Assembly: GCA_020859745.1 (NCBI GenBank)
Contig: JAJBVQ010000159.1
Location: 1-8,864, forward strand
DNA: 8,864 nucleotides
Direction of reading: 5' to 3'
DNA from: Rikenellaceae bacterium
GTDB taxonomy: Bacteria > Bacteroidota > Bacteroidia > Bacteroidales > Rikenellaceae
In this document: positions 1-7,502 of the stretch, one piece after another
How the letters are laid out: each line of letters begins with the position of its first letter
Position numbering within the stretch: position 1 is the first letter of the stretch
Position numbers and translations under genes: made by a program
The notes under the pieces: model-generated
Database searches by the model: none
Told to the model about the DNA's origin: nothing
What the model saw: the letters and a program-made list of their open reading frames with translations, nothing else

Positions 1-2
1 AT

Positions 3-2213
3 AACATACTCTCCTCGATCTACACGTTCGAAACTCCGGCCGGAAGCGCCCCGGAGAGGGCGACCAATACCTGTCTGGTGGTGGGCGGATATTACCGGGG
101 GGCGGTCTCACCCTCTTACTACCGCGTCGATCTGCGGGAATTGGAGGCGGACAATTCGGAGAACTACTATACGGTCCTGCGCAACCACCGCTATAATGTC
201 ATTATCGGGGCTGTGAACGGACCGGGATACGCCAATCCCGACGATGCTTTCAATGGCGAAAGCCAGCTTACGGCGGAGGTCGTCGAGTGGGAGTGGACGG
301 ATCAGAAAGTGATCGGCGACGGACAGTATCAGTTGATCGTCAGCGGCGACGAGTTGGTTTTCTCCGGGGCGGGCGAACAGAAGAGTTTGATGGCCACGAC
401 CACTTATGATATTGCGGATCAGGGCTTTGCGGCCGGGATACGGGTGGACGGATCCGAGATTGATTTTTCTCCGGCCGTTACGGCCGGAAACGAGTGGCTC
501 ACCCTGAGCCTCAGCGGCGCGGACGGTTCCCTGGCCCGCGAGATCAACCTGACTGCGACGGCTAATACTTCGGATGCGGAGCGCTCGGCCCGGATTTTTG
601 TGAAGGCCGGGAATCTGACTAAAGTGATCCATGCCACGCAGCCGGTCATCACCCGCACGTTCAACGTTACCGCCCCGAAGACCACTTATACGTATGCCGG
701 GGGGAAGTGGGACTATACCGTTGAAAGCTATGCCGGAGAGGGAAACGGTCAGGATATACCCGTGGAGTGGACTGTCGAATTCAAGGAACCCGGCGCAGAC
801 TGGTCACCGGCGGCTCCCGGCTGGTTGAACGGTATGCAAACGGGCGGGCCGGGCGGCCCGGCGACCGCATACGCGGCCGAAGTCTCGGCCTTCCCCGGAA
901 TCACGAACAATGCGGAGGATCTCGACCTGCAGGGCCGGGCATCGTCCGCGAGGGGAACCGAGGCTGCGCCCTACGACCTTTCGACCCGGGGAGGCGCGGA
1001 GGCCATGAATACCGCGAACTGCTACATCATCGGTTATCCGGGACATTACAAGTTGCCGTTGGTGTACGGCAATGCGGTCAAAGGCGGAGGCGACAATCAG
1101 TCCGCTTACCAACCGTCGGCTGCCGCGGCAAGCAGCGATTACCTGAGGGGCTTTCTGAGGCATGACAACACCGCTATAAGCAGGCCGTATATCTATCGAC
1201 AGTTCACGCCCGCCGATGCCACGCTGGTGTGGCAGGATTCGCCGGGACTGGTCACTTCGGTCAGCCTGACCGACGACGGGGAGAGCCTCTCTTTTGCGGT
1301 TCCGGAGCAAACGATCGCGCAGGGCAATGCCGTTGTCGCCGTGCGGGACGGCAACGGAACGATTCTCTGGAGCTGGCATATCTGGGTGACGCCGCTGGTG
1401 GACATGGACCATCCGGCGACGGAGGCCACGACGAACCTGACGGGTTATACGTACGATTTCATGCCCTATAATCTCGGGTGGTGCACCGCCCGGACGACGA
1501 CCTACGGCACGGCCCCCCGCAGCGTGGAAGTCCGTTTTACCCAAACGGGCAGCTCCCATACGGCCTCTTTTACCCTCACGCAGAATAACGGAACCGTGAC
1601 GACCGGCAATAACAGTCCCTACTGGCAATGGGGCCGCAAAGACCCCATGCCGCCGGCTGCCGGCACGAACGCTACCGCGGAAAAGACGATTTACGGCGAT
1701 TATTCCTACGTCGTGAACAACGGACAGGGAACTTTGGGCGAGGCGGTAAGCAAACCGTACGCATATTTCACCGGTATAAACTGGACTTCATCGGGGAATT
1801 ACTACAATCTCTGGAGCGCCGACAATACCGTGAGTTCCATGAACGACAATGCGGTGGTCAAGACGGTTTACGACCCGAGCCCCGCCGGGTTCAAGATGCC
1901 CCCGTCGAATGCGTGGAGAGGCTTCACCTCCACCGGAAACAACTCGGCGGAAAAGAATGTTAGCGGCGGCTTTAACAAAGGCTGGAATTTCTTCCTCGGG
2001 GGATGGCAAACGGGCAACACCTCTTTCTATCCCGCCACGGGCTATCGCGACAACGGCTACATGAACGGGGTCGGCACTTACGGGTACTACTGGTCGGCGA
2101 TACCTTCAGGTTCTACCCGCGGTTACGTTCTGAATTTCAACGGCAGTGCGGTCCAACCCGTCAGCACGAACAATCGATCCATCGGTTATTCGGTTCGTTG
2201 CGTGGCGGAATAA
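3..2213 (+). CDS. fimbrillin-family surface protein with BACON-like and C-terminal FISUMP domains, 5' end outside window
   Basis: The frame is open from the left edge, so the first in-frame GTG (78) is not the real start; 736 residues are visible. The first segment (YTFETPAG, then TCLVV, then YRNHRYNV) aligns by eye with residues about 290-365 of the downstream paralogue, so about 280 residues are missing and the full protein should be near 1000 aa. Order: end of the fimbrillin domain (to about 290), a BACON-like Ig repeat (about 492-647; WLTLS, an INLTATANTS strand, TQP end), a second Ig-like stretch, a block with NCYIIGYPGHYKLPLVYGN (1008-1064) and LWSWHIWVT (1365-1391), a third Ig-like repeat ending FTLTQNN, and a FISUMP-like domain (about 1600-2213; DPSPAGFKMP, FYPATGYRDNG, YYWSA, GYSVRCV). 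Related fimbrillins are lipoprotein precursors exported to the outer surface and polymerised as type V pili. Large size and a lectin-like C-terminus suggest a minor or tip adhesin; the ligand is unknown. The next gene follows after 44 bp, so they are probably co-transcribed. Confidence 0.85.
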   Translation, partial: NILSSIYTFETPAGSAPERATNTCLVVGGYYRGAVSPSYYRVDLRELEADNSENYYTVLRNHRYNVIIGAVNGPGYANPDDAFNGESQLTAEVVEWEWTDQKVIGDGQYQLIVSGDELVFSGAGEQKSLMATTTYDIADQGFAAGIRVDGSEIDFSPAVTAGNEWLTLSLSGADGSLAREINLTATANTSDAERSARIFVKAGNLTKVIHATQPVITRTFNVTAPKTTYTYAGGKWDYTVESYAGEGNGQDIPVEWTVEFKEPGADWSPAAPGWLNGMQTGGPGGPATAYAAEVSAFPGITNNAEDLDLQGRASSARGTEAAPYDLSTRGGAEAMNTANCYIIGYPGHYKLPLVYGNAVKGGGDNQSAYQPSAAAASSDYLRGFLRHDNTAISRPYIYRQFTPADATLVWQDSPGLVTSVSLTDDGESLSFAVPEQTIAQGNAVVAVRDGNGTILWSWHIWVTPLVDMDHPATEATTNLTGYTYDFMPYNLGWCTARTTTYGTAPRSVEVRFTQTGSSHTASFTLTQNNGTVTTGNNSPYWQWGRKDPMPPAAGTNATAEKTIYGDYSYVVNNGQGTLGEAVSKPYAYFTGINWTSSGNYYNLWSADNTVSSMNDNAVVKTVYDPSPAGFKMPPSNAWRGFTSTGNNSAEKNVSGGFNKGWNFFLGGWQTGNTSFYPATGYRDNGYMNGVGTYGYYWSAIPSGSTRGYVLNFNGSAVQPVSTNNRSIGYSVRCVAE

Positions 2214-2216
2214 CCG
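2183..2216. repeat. inverted repeat across the stop codon of the first fimbrillin gene
   Basis: CGGTTATTC (2183-2191) and GAATAACCG (2208-2216) are perfect 9-bp arms around a 16-nt loop, and the TAA stop lies in the right arm. No T-run follows, so it does not look like an intrinsic terminator. It could affect mRNA stability or coupling to the next gene, or be chance. Confidence 0.35.
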
Positions 2217-2257
2217 AACCGATGAAGAAAATCATGACCGGAATAAATTAAGAAGAT

Positions 2258-5041
2258 ATGAAAACAAGACAAAATATAACTTGCCGCTTTCGCCCCGGAT
2301 CGGTCTTATCGGGGTTGGCCGTGCTGCTGGCGGCAGTGGGCCTGGCCGGATGCACCAAGGAAATTGTATATACCCCCGACACGCCTGCCGGCGACGAGGT
2401 GACCATCAGCGTCAAGGTGCCGGGAACGCAGGTTCCCACTACGCGCTCTATTGCTGGCGCAGATGGTGAGGCGGTGGTGAAAACGATCGACATCCTCGTA
2501 TTCGACAAGGGTGTTTCGAGCAGCCCCGAAACGCTGGCGCGCCACGTTAAGGGGCGCGACATCACCCAGAGCGGAAACGGCATCGAAAATTACCGCGTGC
2601 AGTTCAAAGCCAGCCTCGGTACCGATGCCAACGCCTCGACGCTGGTGATCATCGCCAACGCCGCAGACCGGGTAGAGGCCGCGGTAAATACGGGAGGCTA
2701 CGGGAGTCCCAAACAAGATATCCTGTCGGCCCTGACCTATGAAACGGAAAACGGCGGAGCAACGGATGACGGCTGGAAATGGAACGCCGCCGGTTCCGGC
2801 GACTACGATCCAATCCCTATGTACGGGGAAAAAACGCTGGCCCAGGGCCTCAAGGTCGGGATGAGCCTGACAGATATCGACCTGGTGCGGATGCTAGCGC
2901 GCATCGACGTGGTGAACAACGCGGCGGGATTTACCCTCACGGAGGTCTATGTAATGCACTATAACGCCGCGGGTTACATTGCCCCGGCATGGAACCCGGC
3001 CGATGGGGCAGTGCTGCCCTCGTTACCGGCATCGCCGATGGTGCCTGCACAGCCTGCCGGGAAAACGGACCGGCTTCTGTATGCCTATCCTGCATCCCCT
3101 GCGGGAGGCCTGATCGGCGGGATATACACATACGAGGCGGCTGCGACATCTGGAGTTGAGGGCGATGCGACCCATACCGATGCCACATGTCTGGTTGTGA
3201 AAGGTACCTACCAAGGCAAGGAATATTACTACCGCCTGGACTTTACGGCCGCAACCGATGCGGAAGGCCGGCAACCCGGCCAAACGGGTTTCAACCCGGC
3301 GACGGTCGAATACATACCCCTTTACCGGAATCACCGCTATACCTTTACGATCGACGCGGTGCGGGGTATCGGTTATGAGGATATCGACGACGCGGTCGCC
3401 TCGCTCGGCATCATGAACAACCTGAGAACGAGTTTGCTCGTGGTGGATGAACGGAGCGTCAATAATTACGTTTTCAACGGTGAACACTATCTGGGCATCG
3501 CCGAGGATATGGTAACGTGCGCCCATACGGAGGGTACGTCCGATGTGTTGTGCACGACCAACTATGCTTACGGGTGGGAGTTCGATCCTGACCAGGCTTA
3601 CACCGGGGGGATCGAATACCTGACGGGTGCAGGCAGCTGGCTGACGGCCACGGAATACACCCCTGACAACGGCCAGCACAACTATATCCGGCTCACTTCT
3701 CAGGCTAATACAACCAATACGGTCAGAACGGCCAAGGTGCATGTGGCCGCCGGACGGCTGCGCCACAGCCTGACTGTGGTGCAACTGCCGGAGGTGAGCG
3801 GCGGCGGGACGGTACCGTCCGGCATGAAGACCTATGTGGGCGCATTCTGGAAAGCGAATCAAACGGGCGAACGGGTGATCAGGATCGAGGCCGGTTCCAA
3901 AGCGGGCAAATGGCTGGCAGCGGTCTACTGGATGAGCGATGACTGGGCGGACGGCGATATTGCCCTGGCCGCGGGCGGCAGTCCCGATCCCGCCATTCGA
4001 ACCGCCACCCCAGGCAATGCCGAAAGTTACCAGGTGCCGGGTAGCGCAACGGCTGTTTTGGGCGAAATGGTCAGCGGCGGTACGGTCGAGTTCCGCATCG
4101 GGCTGAATTCGAAATGGAGCCCGCAACCCGACAAACCCGCCCGTTATGCTGTTCTGCTGCTCTCTTATGGGGATTATACGGTAAACCAGAAGATCTTCCT
4201 GCGCCAGGGCCACGATGCCGACTACCTGATGGAGCCGGACGACGGAGGGATCAACGCCCGCCCCCTGGCCAATCGCTTCTCGCCCTATAACCTGACGTAT
4301 CCCGGTTTTAAAGGGACGGCGAGTACTGTCCAGTCTGTAGAGGCTCCGATCCGGCCGTCCGATGCCGATGATTACTTCACGGCTTACCCCTCGCAGGCGG
4401 GGGCGTTATACCAGTTCAGTCCGGACTACGGCGTGTACGCATTCAATCCGGCGGTGCCGAGCAATCAAACGTTGTCCGCGAACTGGTCCGCTTCCTATTC
4501 CGGTGCTTATTGGAGTACGTTGGCTGCTGCGACCGAGACGTGTCCGGTCGGGTACCGCCGCATGCAAAACGGTTCTACGAGCGAGGCGGTCACTTCTTCT
4601 CCGACCGATTCCGAGTTGCGCCAGAGCCTCTGGAACAACCCACAGGCGGGTTCCTCCAGTGACAATTCTCTGTGGGGTTACTATGCGGACGGCTTCTTCG
4701 ACCGCCGTGCGATCGGCGAACAGAAACAGAACCTCCCTTTCATATCCTCACCTAAGTCTGCCGTGAGCACCGACAATTCGGACGTGGCTTATATCGGCCG
4801 GTTGTTTTACAACCCGCTTTCGGCGAGCGGCCACTATAATGCCAGCCTGTTCTTCCCGGCTGCCGGCAGCCGTAGCGACAGCAATGGTTACCTGTACTAC
4901 ACAGGCAACGACGGCTGTTACTGGTCGGGCAGCGCATCTTCCCCGCAAACCGGTTGGTTCATGAACGTTCTTGCCAATGCCGCGACGCAGGATATCAACG
5001 TTCGTTCCGACGGATTTTCCGTGCGTTGCGTCCGGGAGTGA
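2258..5041 (+). CDS. fimbrillin-family lipoprotein with BACON-like and C-terminal FISUMP domains
   Basis: Complete at 927 aa. The ATG at 2258 is supported by a purine-rich AAGAAG just upstream and a lipoprotein signal peptide starting at once: basic MKTRQ, hydrophobic residues 16-30, lipobox LAGC with Cys32. Fimbrillin hallmarks follow: strand EVTISVKVP (47-55), TTRS with Arg63, VKTIDILVFD (74-83), STLVIIANA (127-135), PMYG (187-190), VRMLARIDVV (210-219) and YRNHRYTFTI (356-365). Then come a BACON-like repeat (about 455-510; WLTATEY, VRTAKVHVAAG, VVQLPE), another Ig-like domain (about 525-655) and a FISUMP domain (about 670-927; SPYNLTYPG, CPVGYRRMQ, LFFPAAGSRSD, CYWSGSASS, GFSVRCV). In characterised FimA/Mfa1 systems the lipidated precursor is cut by an Arg-specific protease before polymerisation; Arg63 is placed for that, but this is inference. 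The pilus role is by family. Like its neighbour it may be a tip or accessory adhesin; the specificity cannot be read. Confidence 0.9.
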   Translation: MKTRQNITCRFRPGSVLSGLAVLLAAVGLAGCTKEIVYTPDTPAGDEVTISVKVPGTQVPTTRSIAGADGEAVVKTIDILVFDKGVSSSPETLARHVKGRDITQSGNGIENYRVQFKASLGTDANASTLVIIANAADRVEAAVNTGGYGSPKQDILSALTYETENGGATDDGWKWNAAGSGDYDPIPMYGEKTLAQGLKVGMSLTDIDLVRMLARIDVVNNAAGFTLTEVYVMHYNAAGYIAPAWNPADGAVLPSLPASPMVPAQPAGKTDRLLYAYPASPAGGLIGGIYTYEAAATSGVEGDATHTDATCLVVKGTYQGKEYYYRLDFTAATDAEGRQPGQTGFNPATVEYIPLYRNHRYTFTIDAVRGIGYEDIDDAVASLGIMNNLRTSLLVVDERSVNNYVFNGEHYLGIAEDMVTCAHTEGTSDVLCTTNYAYGWEFDPDQAYTGGIEYLTGAGSWLTATEYTPDNGQHNYIRLTSQANTTNTVRTAKVHVAAGRLRHSLTVVQLPEVSGGGTVPSGMKTYVGAFWKANQTGERVIRIEAGSKAGKWLAAVYWMSDDWADGDIALAAGGSPDPAIRTATPGNAESYQVPGSATAVLGEMVSGGTVEFRIGLNSKWSPQPDKPARYAVLLLSYGDYTVNQKIFLRQGHDADYLMEPDDGGINARPLANRFSPYNLTYPGFKGTASTVQSVEAPIRPSDADDYFTAYPSQAGALYQFSPDYGVYAFNPAVPSNQTLSANWSASYSGAYWSTLAAATETCPVGYRRMQNGSTSEAVTSSPTDSELRQSLWNNPQAGSSSDNSLWGYYADGFFDRRAIGEQKQNLPFISSPKSAVSTDNSDVAYIGRLFYNPLSASGHYNASLFFPAAGSRSDSNGYLYYTGNDGCYWSGSASSPQTGWFMNVLANAATQDINVRSDGFSVRCVRE

Positions 5042-5048
5042 GTATTTG

Positions 5049-5570
5049 TTAAAAGAATCGTGAAGCGATTACCCCGTGGGAATAAACGGCATATTTTCTC
5101 ATTCTGTCTCGGAATCTCTGAAACCGCATGGCGGAGAGTGCGGTCCATTTTGGCCTGCTTGGAGGGCGCAACGAAAATAAAGATGATCCGCGGTCGATGT
5201 TGCGGATCAGGTATCCGGCGGTCATGGCAGCGGTATCCGGAATAGTCCGGTGCCGCACATGCAGTCCGAGCAAATCGAGGAACTGCCGGTAATTGGCCGA
5301 CGTGATCTCAGGCCGGTAGAGCGAAACGCCGGATAATTGTCCTTGTGTATCGACCAGTTCGAAAGTCTGCGTTCGGTGTCTTGGCATGTTTTCGATCAAA
5401 AAGACAGCCGCCTCCAGCTTTTCCGGGTCGTCCTTGTAATGATTTATGACTTGATTCATTTCGGGATTGCCTGAAGCGTCGGCCACTTGCCGTGCATGGC
5501 GCAGGGTGTTGTTGCAACCGGTCAGACTGACGCTGGCCGCAAAAAAAAGGATCGTAAACATGTGTTTCAT
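5049..5570 (-). CDS. short lipoprotein, probable N-terminal remnant of a transglutaminase-like protein
   Basis: This is 173 aa from an ATG at 5570 that overlaps the stop of the upstream ligase gene as ATGA, which decides the start over an in-frame ATG nine codons earlier. MKHMFTILFFAASVSLTGC is a clear lipoprotein signal (lipobox LTGC, Cys19), so the product should be membrane anchored. Residues 22-126, with HYKDDPEKLEAAVFLIENMP (44-63) and AGYLIRNID (118-126), resemble the helical N-terminal region of large Bacteroidetes transglutaminase-like surface proteins, recalled from memory. In that family the text continues past NID into a conserved FCEYILPYR-type segment and a Cys-His-Asp transglutaminase core. 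Here the similarity stops near residue 127 (about 5192), and the last 47 residues are Arg-rich and family-unlike in all three frames. It is therefore likely truncated and without enzymatic activity, although the reading frame itself is intact. It converges on the fimbrillin gene with 7 bp between stop codons. Confidence 0.65.
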   Translation of the reverse strand: MKHMFTILFFAASVSLTGCNNTLRHARQVADASGNPEMNQVINHYKDDPEKLEAAVFLIENMPRHRTQTFELVDTQGQLSGVSLYRPEITSANYRQFLDLLGLHVRHRTIPDTAAMTAGYLIRNIDRGSSLFSLRPPSRPKWTALSAMRFQRFRDRMRKYAVYSHGVIASRFF

Positions 5571-7192
5571 AAGTCCGTGTTCTGAGTTTCGAGCCACTCT
5601 TTGGCCGTTTGGCGAATGCGGATCGTCGCCGTGTTGCTGACCTTGACCGGCATGGTGACAATCCGCCGGGCCATCGTTGCCGCCGAATCGAGTTGTCCGG
5701 CTCGAAGGTAAGCGCGGAAAAGCCCGTCGTACGGTTTGAGCCGCGAAGGGATCATCCGGGCGGCGGTTCGGTAGTAATACTTAGCCCGCTCGGTGCTGTC
5801 CGCTTTGAGATACAAGTCGCCCAGTTCGACATAGAAACCTGCAATGGGCAGCCTTCGCGCCATCCGTTCCAATTCAGGCAGCTCGTTCGGGTCGCCTCGG
5901 AGTGTCAGTTCGAACGCCCGATGCGCCAGCGTATACCGGTTGGCAAGAGCGTTTCTTCGGCTGAAAACAGAACACAACAATGTTCCGCCCGCCAGTAGGA
6001 TCACGCCCGCGATAATCCCCATCGTACGGCGGGATAACGGATACCCCGGCCCGTACGCACGATCCGCCAACAAAGCGCCGAACAGCATACCGAATGCAAG
6101 GAAAGCGGACGGATAGGAGAACAGGCCGAACACCGACAGGCCGATCAAAAGCGCTTTGCCGCCTGCATTTCCGCGCCGCACCAGTACGGAGCCGACCAAT
6201 AATAGAAACAGTAATCCCCCGACAATCCCCTGTTCGCACGTTACACCGACCAACTCGTTGAACGGATAGCTGGTCTGTTCGGCCACCGCAGTAAAACGGG
6301 AATCCGGGTGTTTTGCGAAATAGTCCCCCTGGGCAAACATATAACGATCCGGAAAAGTCCCGACGCCGGAGCCTGCCACCGGATGTACGGCGATCATATC
6401 TGCCGATACGCGCCACACCAAAAGCCGCCCGTCGGCCGAATCTTTCTTATAGCCATAGAGAAAAACGGAGCCGGCTAAGGCGATGACCGCTAACGAAAGC
6501 AACACTGTGCGCTTGTACCGGAATCTCAGCGTACAGAGCATCCCGAAAATCCCGGCGGCAAGTCCTACCCATGCCGCGCGCGAATCGGTCAGCAAAAGAA
6601 TAATTCCGATATATAGTCCTCCTCCAGCGCAAAGCACAGCCCATACTTTCCGCCTCTGTTTCCAGAATTGCAAGGTCAAGACTACTGCTGCCAGCGCCGT
6701 TACGCAGAGCCAACCGCCGAGCGGCCCCGGATTGGGGAACGATCCGGTGAGGTCGTGATAGGCGTGCCGGGTGGCCGCCCATCCGCAGAGTTGTGCCGTA
6801 GCGATCCCGGCCTGCACAAGTCCCGATACCAGCATGGCAGGCAATAATACCGCACTCCCGGCCATACGGCAGAAAGCATAAGCCGTCAGGATAACCAAAC
6901 CACAGAGCAGACTGTACGGATCGGTCTGGCGGCCGCCGATAAAGACGACATTGCCGACGTACCATACAGAACAGGCCAGCACGGCCCAGTCGGTCAGGTT
7001 CCATTTTACAGGTTGTTTCCGGAATCCGGCGGTCATGATCGCTGCGGCCGACAACAGGAGCATCCCGCAGCCCAATGCAATACGCAGTCCGGTGATTGCG
7101 CCCGCAGGAGTCGTGTCGAATACGGGCCAGCAGACCAGCAACAGGCCGAACAGGGCTTGCAGGATGCAGGGGATATGTCTGGCGGGGATCAT
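5567..7192 (-). CDS. O-antigen ligase family (Wzy_C-type) membrane protein with C-terminal TPR-like region
   Basis: This is a polytopic 541-aa protein with roughly 12 hydrophobic segments between residues 11 and 410, then a soluble tail. Family landmarks of O-antigen ligase/polymerase proteins are visible: GSFPNP (150-155), TDSRAAWVG (202-210), a large extracytoplasmic loop (about 248-314) with RLLVWR (256-261) and HPVAGSGVGTF (270-280), and FNELVGVTCEQGIVGG (311-326). Where WaaL-type ligases often carry a His before the Asn of this last motif, this protein has Phe311. Residues about 452-510 form TPR-like helices (FYVELGDLYLKADSTERAKY, then YDGLFRAYLRAGQLDSAATM). Such proteins join or polymerise lipid-linked glycans at the periplasmic face of the inner membrane; ligase and polymerase cannot be told apart here. 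ATG at 7192 is the first available start. No glycosyltransferases, flippase or sugar-nucleotide genes are in the window, so the substrate is unknown. The stop overlaps the downstream lipoprotein start by ATGA. Confidence 0.88.
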   Translation of the reverse strand: MIPARHIPCILQALFGLLLVCWPVFDTTPAGAITGLRIALGCGMLLLSAAAIMTAGFRKQPVKWNLTDWAVLACSVWYVGNVVFIGGRQTDPYSLLCGLVILTAYAFCRMAGSAVLLPAMLVSGLVQAGIATAQLCGWAATRHAYHDLTGSFPNPGPLGGWLCVTALAAVVLTLQFWKQRRKVWAVLCAGGGLYIGIILLLTDSRAAWVGLAAGIFGMLCTLRFRYKRTVLLSLAVIALAGSVFLYGYKKDSADGRLLVWRVSADMIAVHPVAGSGVGTFPDRYMFAQGDYFAKHPDSRFTAVAEQTSYPFNELVGVTCEQGIVGGLLFLLLVGSVLVRRGNAGGKALLIGLSVFGLFSYPSAFLAFGMLFGALLADRAYGPGYPLSRRTMGIIAGVILLAGGTLLCSVFSRRNALANRYTLAHRAFELTLRGDPNELPELERMARRLPIAGFYVELGDLYLKADSTERAKYYYRTAARMIPSRLKPYDGLFRAYLRAGQLDSAATMARRIVTMPVKVSNTATIRIRQTAKEWLETQNTDL

Positions 7193-7215
7193 TATGGATT
7201 ATGAAGATACAAAAA

Positions 7216-7272
7216 TCCCCGGAACCTGTTTCATTCTTGTCTCACGGTGAAGTGAAAAGCAGGCGCCGGGGA
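7216..7272 (-). terminator. GC-rich stem-loop plus T-run upstream of the ligase gene: terminator or leader attenuator
   Basis: TCCCCGG (7216-7222) pairs with CCGGGGA (7266-7272), CCTG (7225-7228) with CAGG (7260-7263), TTTCA (7229-7233) with TGAAA (7253-7257), and TTC (7234-7236) with GAA (7249-7251). That gives 19 pairs, interrupted by one 2x2 internal loop and two small bulges, around a 12-nt loop. Reading the - strand, the stem is followed by ATTTTTG, as in an intrinsic terminator; the + strand has no T-run after it. It lies 41 nt past the stop of the broken coding fragment at 7313-7495 and 23 nt before the ligase ATG. It could end that upstream transcript or attenuate the ligase operon. 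Confidence 0.6.
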
Positions 7273-7312
7273 AAATGATTACAAGCTATTTCATCTCAAG
7301 AAAAAAACGTCC

Positions 7313-7495
7313 TTAACGATAATAGTCTTTTATTAGATCGTTCAAACGGGGTCCGAACGGTACACCCTCTTGCTCTTCTATATCCCATAAAGTCTTTATT
7401 TTCTGGTGATATGGGGGCGTAAATGTGAAGGTTACAACATAATAGGGCTCCCTTCGCAGTCCACGTAAGTTTATTTCACTTTCCGATGCAGCATA
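7313..7495 (-). pseudogene. C-terminal coding fragment (60 codons) with no start codon, family not recognised
   Basis: On the - strand a frame is open from just after a TAA at 7496-7498 to a TAA at 7313-7315. It has no ATG or GTG, and its only TTG lies near the end, so it cannot be a complete gene. The translation looks protein-like: a charged start (ASESEINLRGLRREP), a strand-like YYVVTFTFTPP, an amphipathic YHQKIKTLWDIEEQEG, and an ending VPFGPRLNDLIKDYYR. I read it as the C-terminus of a gene whose 5' part was lost. The break coincides with the 13-bp palindrome at 7490-7502 and the start of the AT-rich non-coding region. A chance open frame of this length is possible. The family is not recognised. 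Confidence 0.4.
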
Positions 7496-7502
7496 TTATG
7501 CT
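7490..7502. repeat. 13-bp palindrome at the break of the coding fragment
   Basis: AGCATA-T-TATGCT is a perfect 6-bp-arm palindrome with a one-base centre, sitting where the - strand coding fragment loses its frame. It could mark a recombination junction or be chance in AT-rich DNA. Confidence 0.3.

Noticed and set aside
804..1628. Long antisense ORFs under the fimbrillin genes (also 3023-4213)
   Set aside because: They are Arg- and Gly-rich translations typical of the reverse strand of GC-rich genes, without domains, and overlap well-supported coding on the + strand.
5051..5070. Small stem AATCG/CGATT with TTTT on the - strand at the end of the lipoprotein gene
   Set aside because: The stem is only 5 bp and lies inside the coding end, too weak to call an intrinsic terminator.
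7193..7235. Bacteroidetes-type promoter (-7 TANNTTTG) before the ligase
   Set aside because: GATTTTTG is one mismatch from the -7 consensus, but there is no TTG at the proper -33 distance, and the same bases form the T-run of the hairpin.
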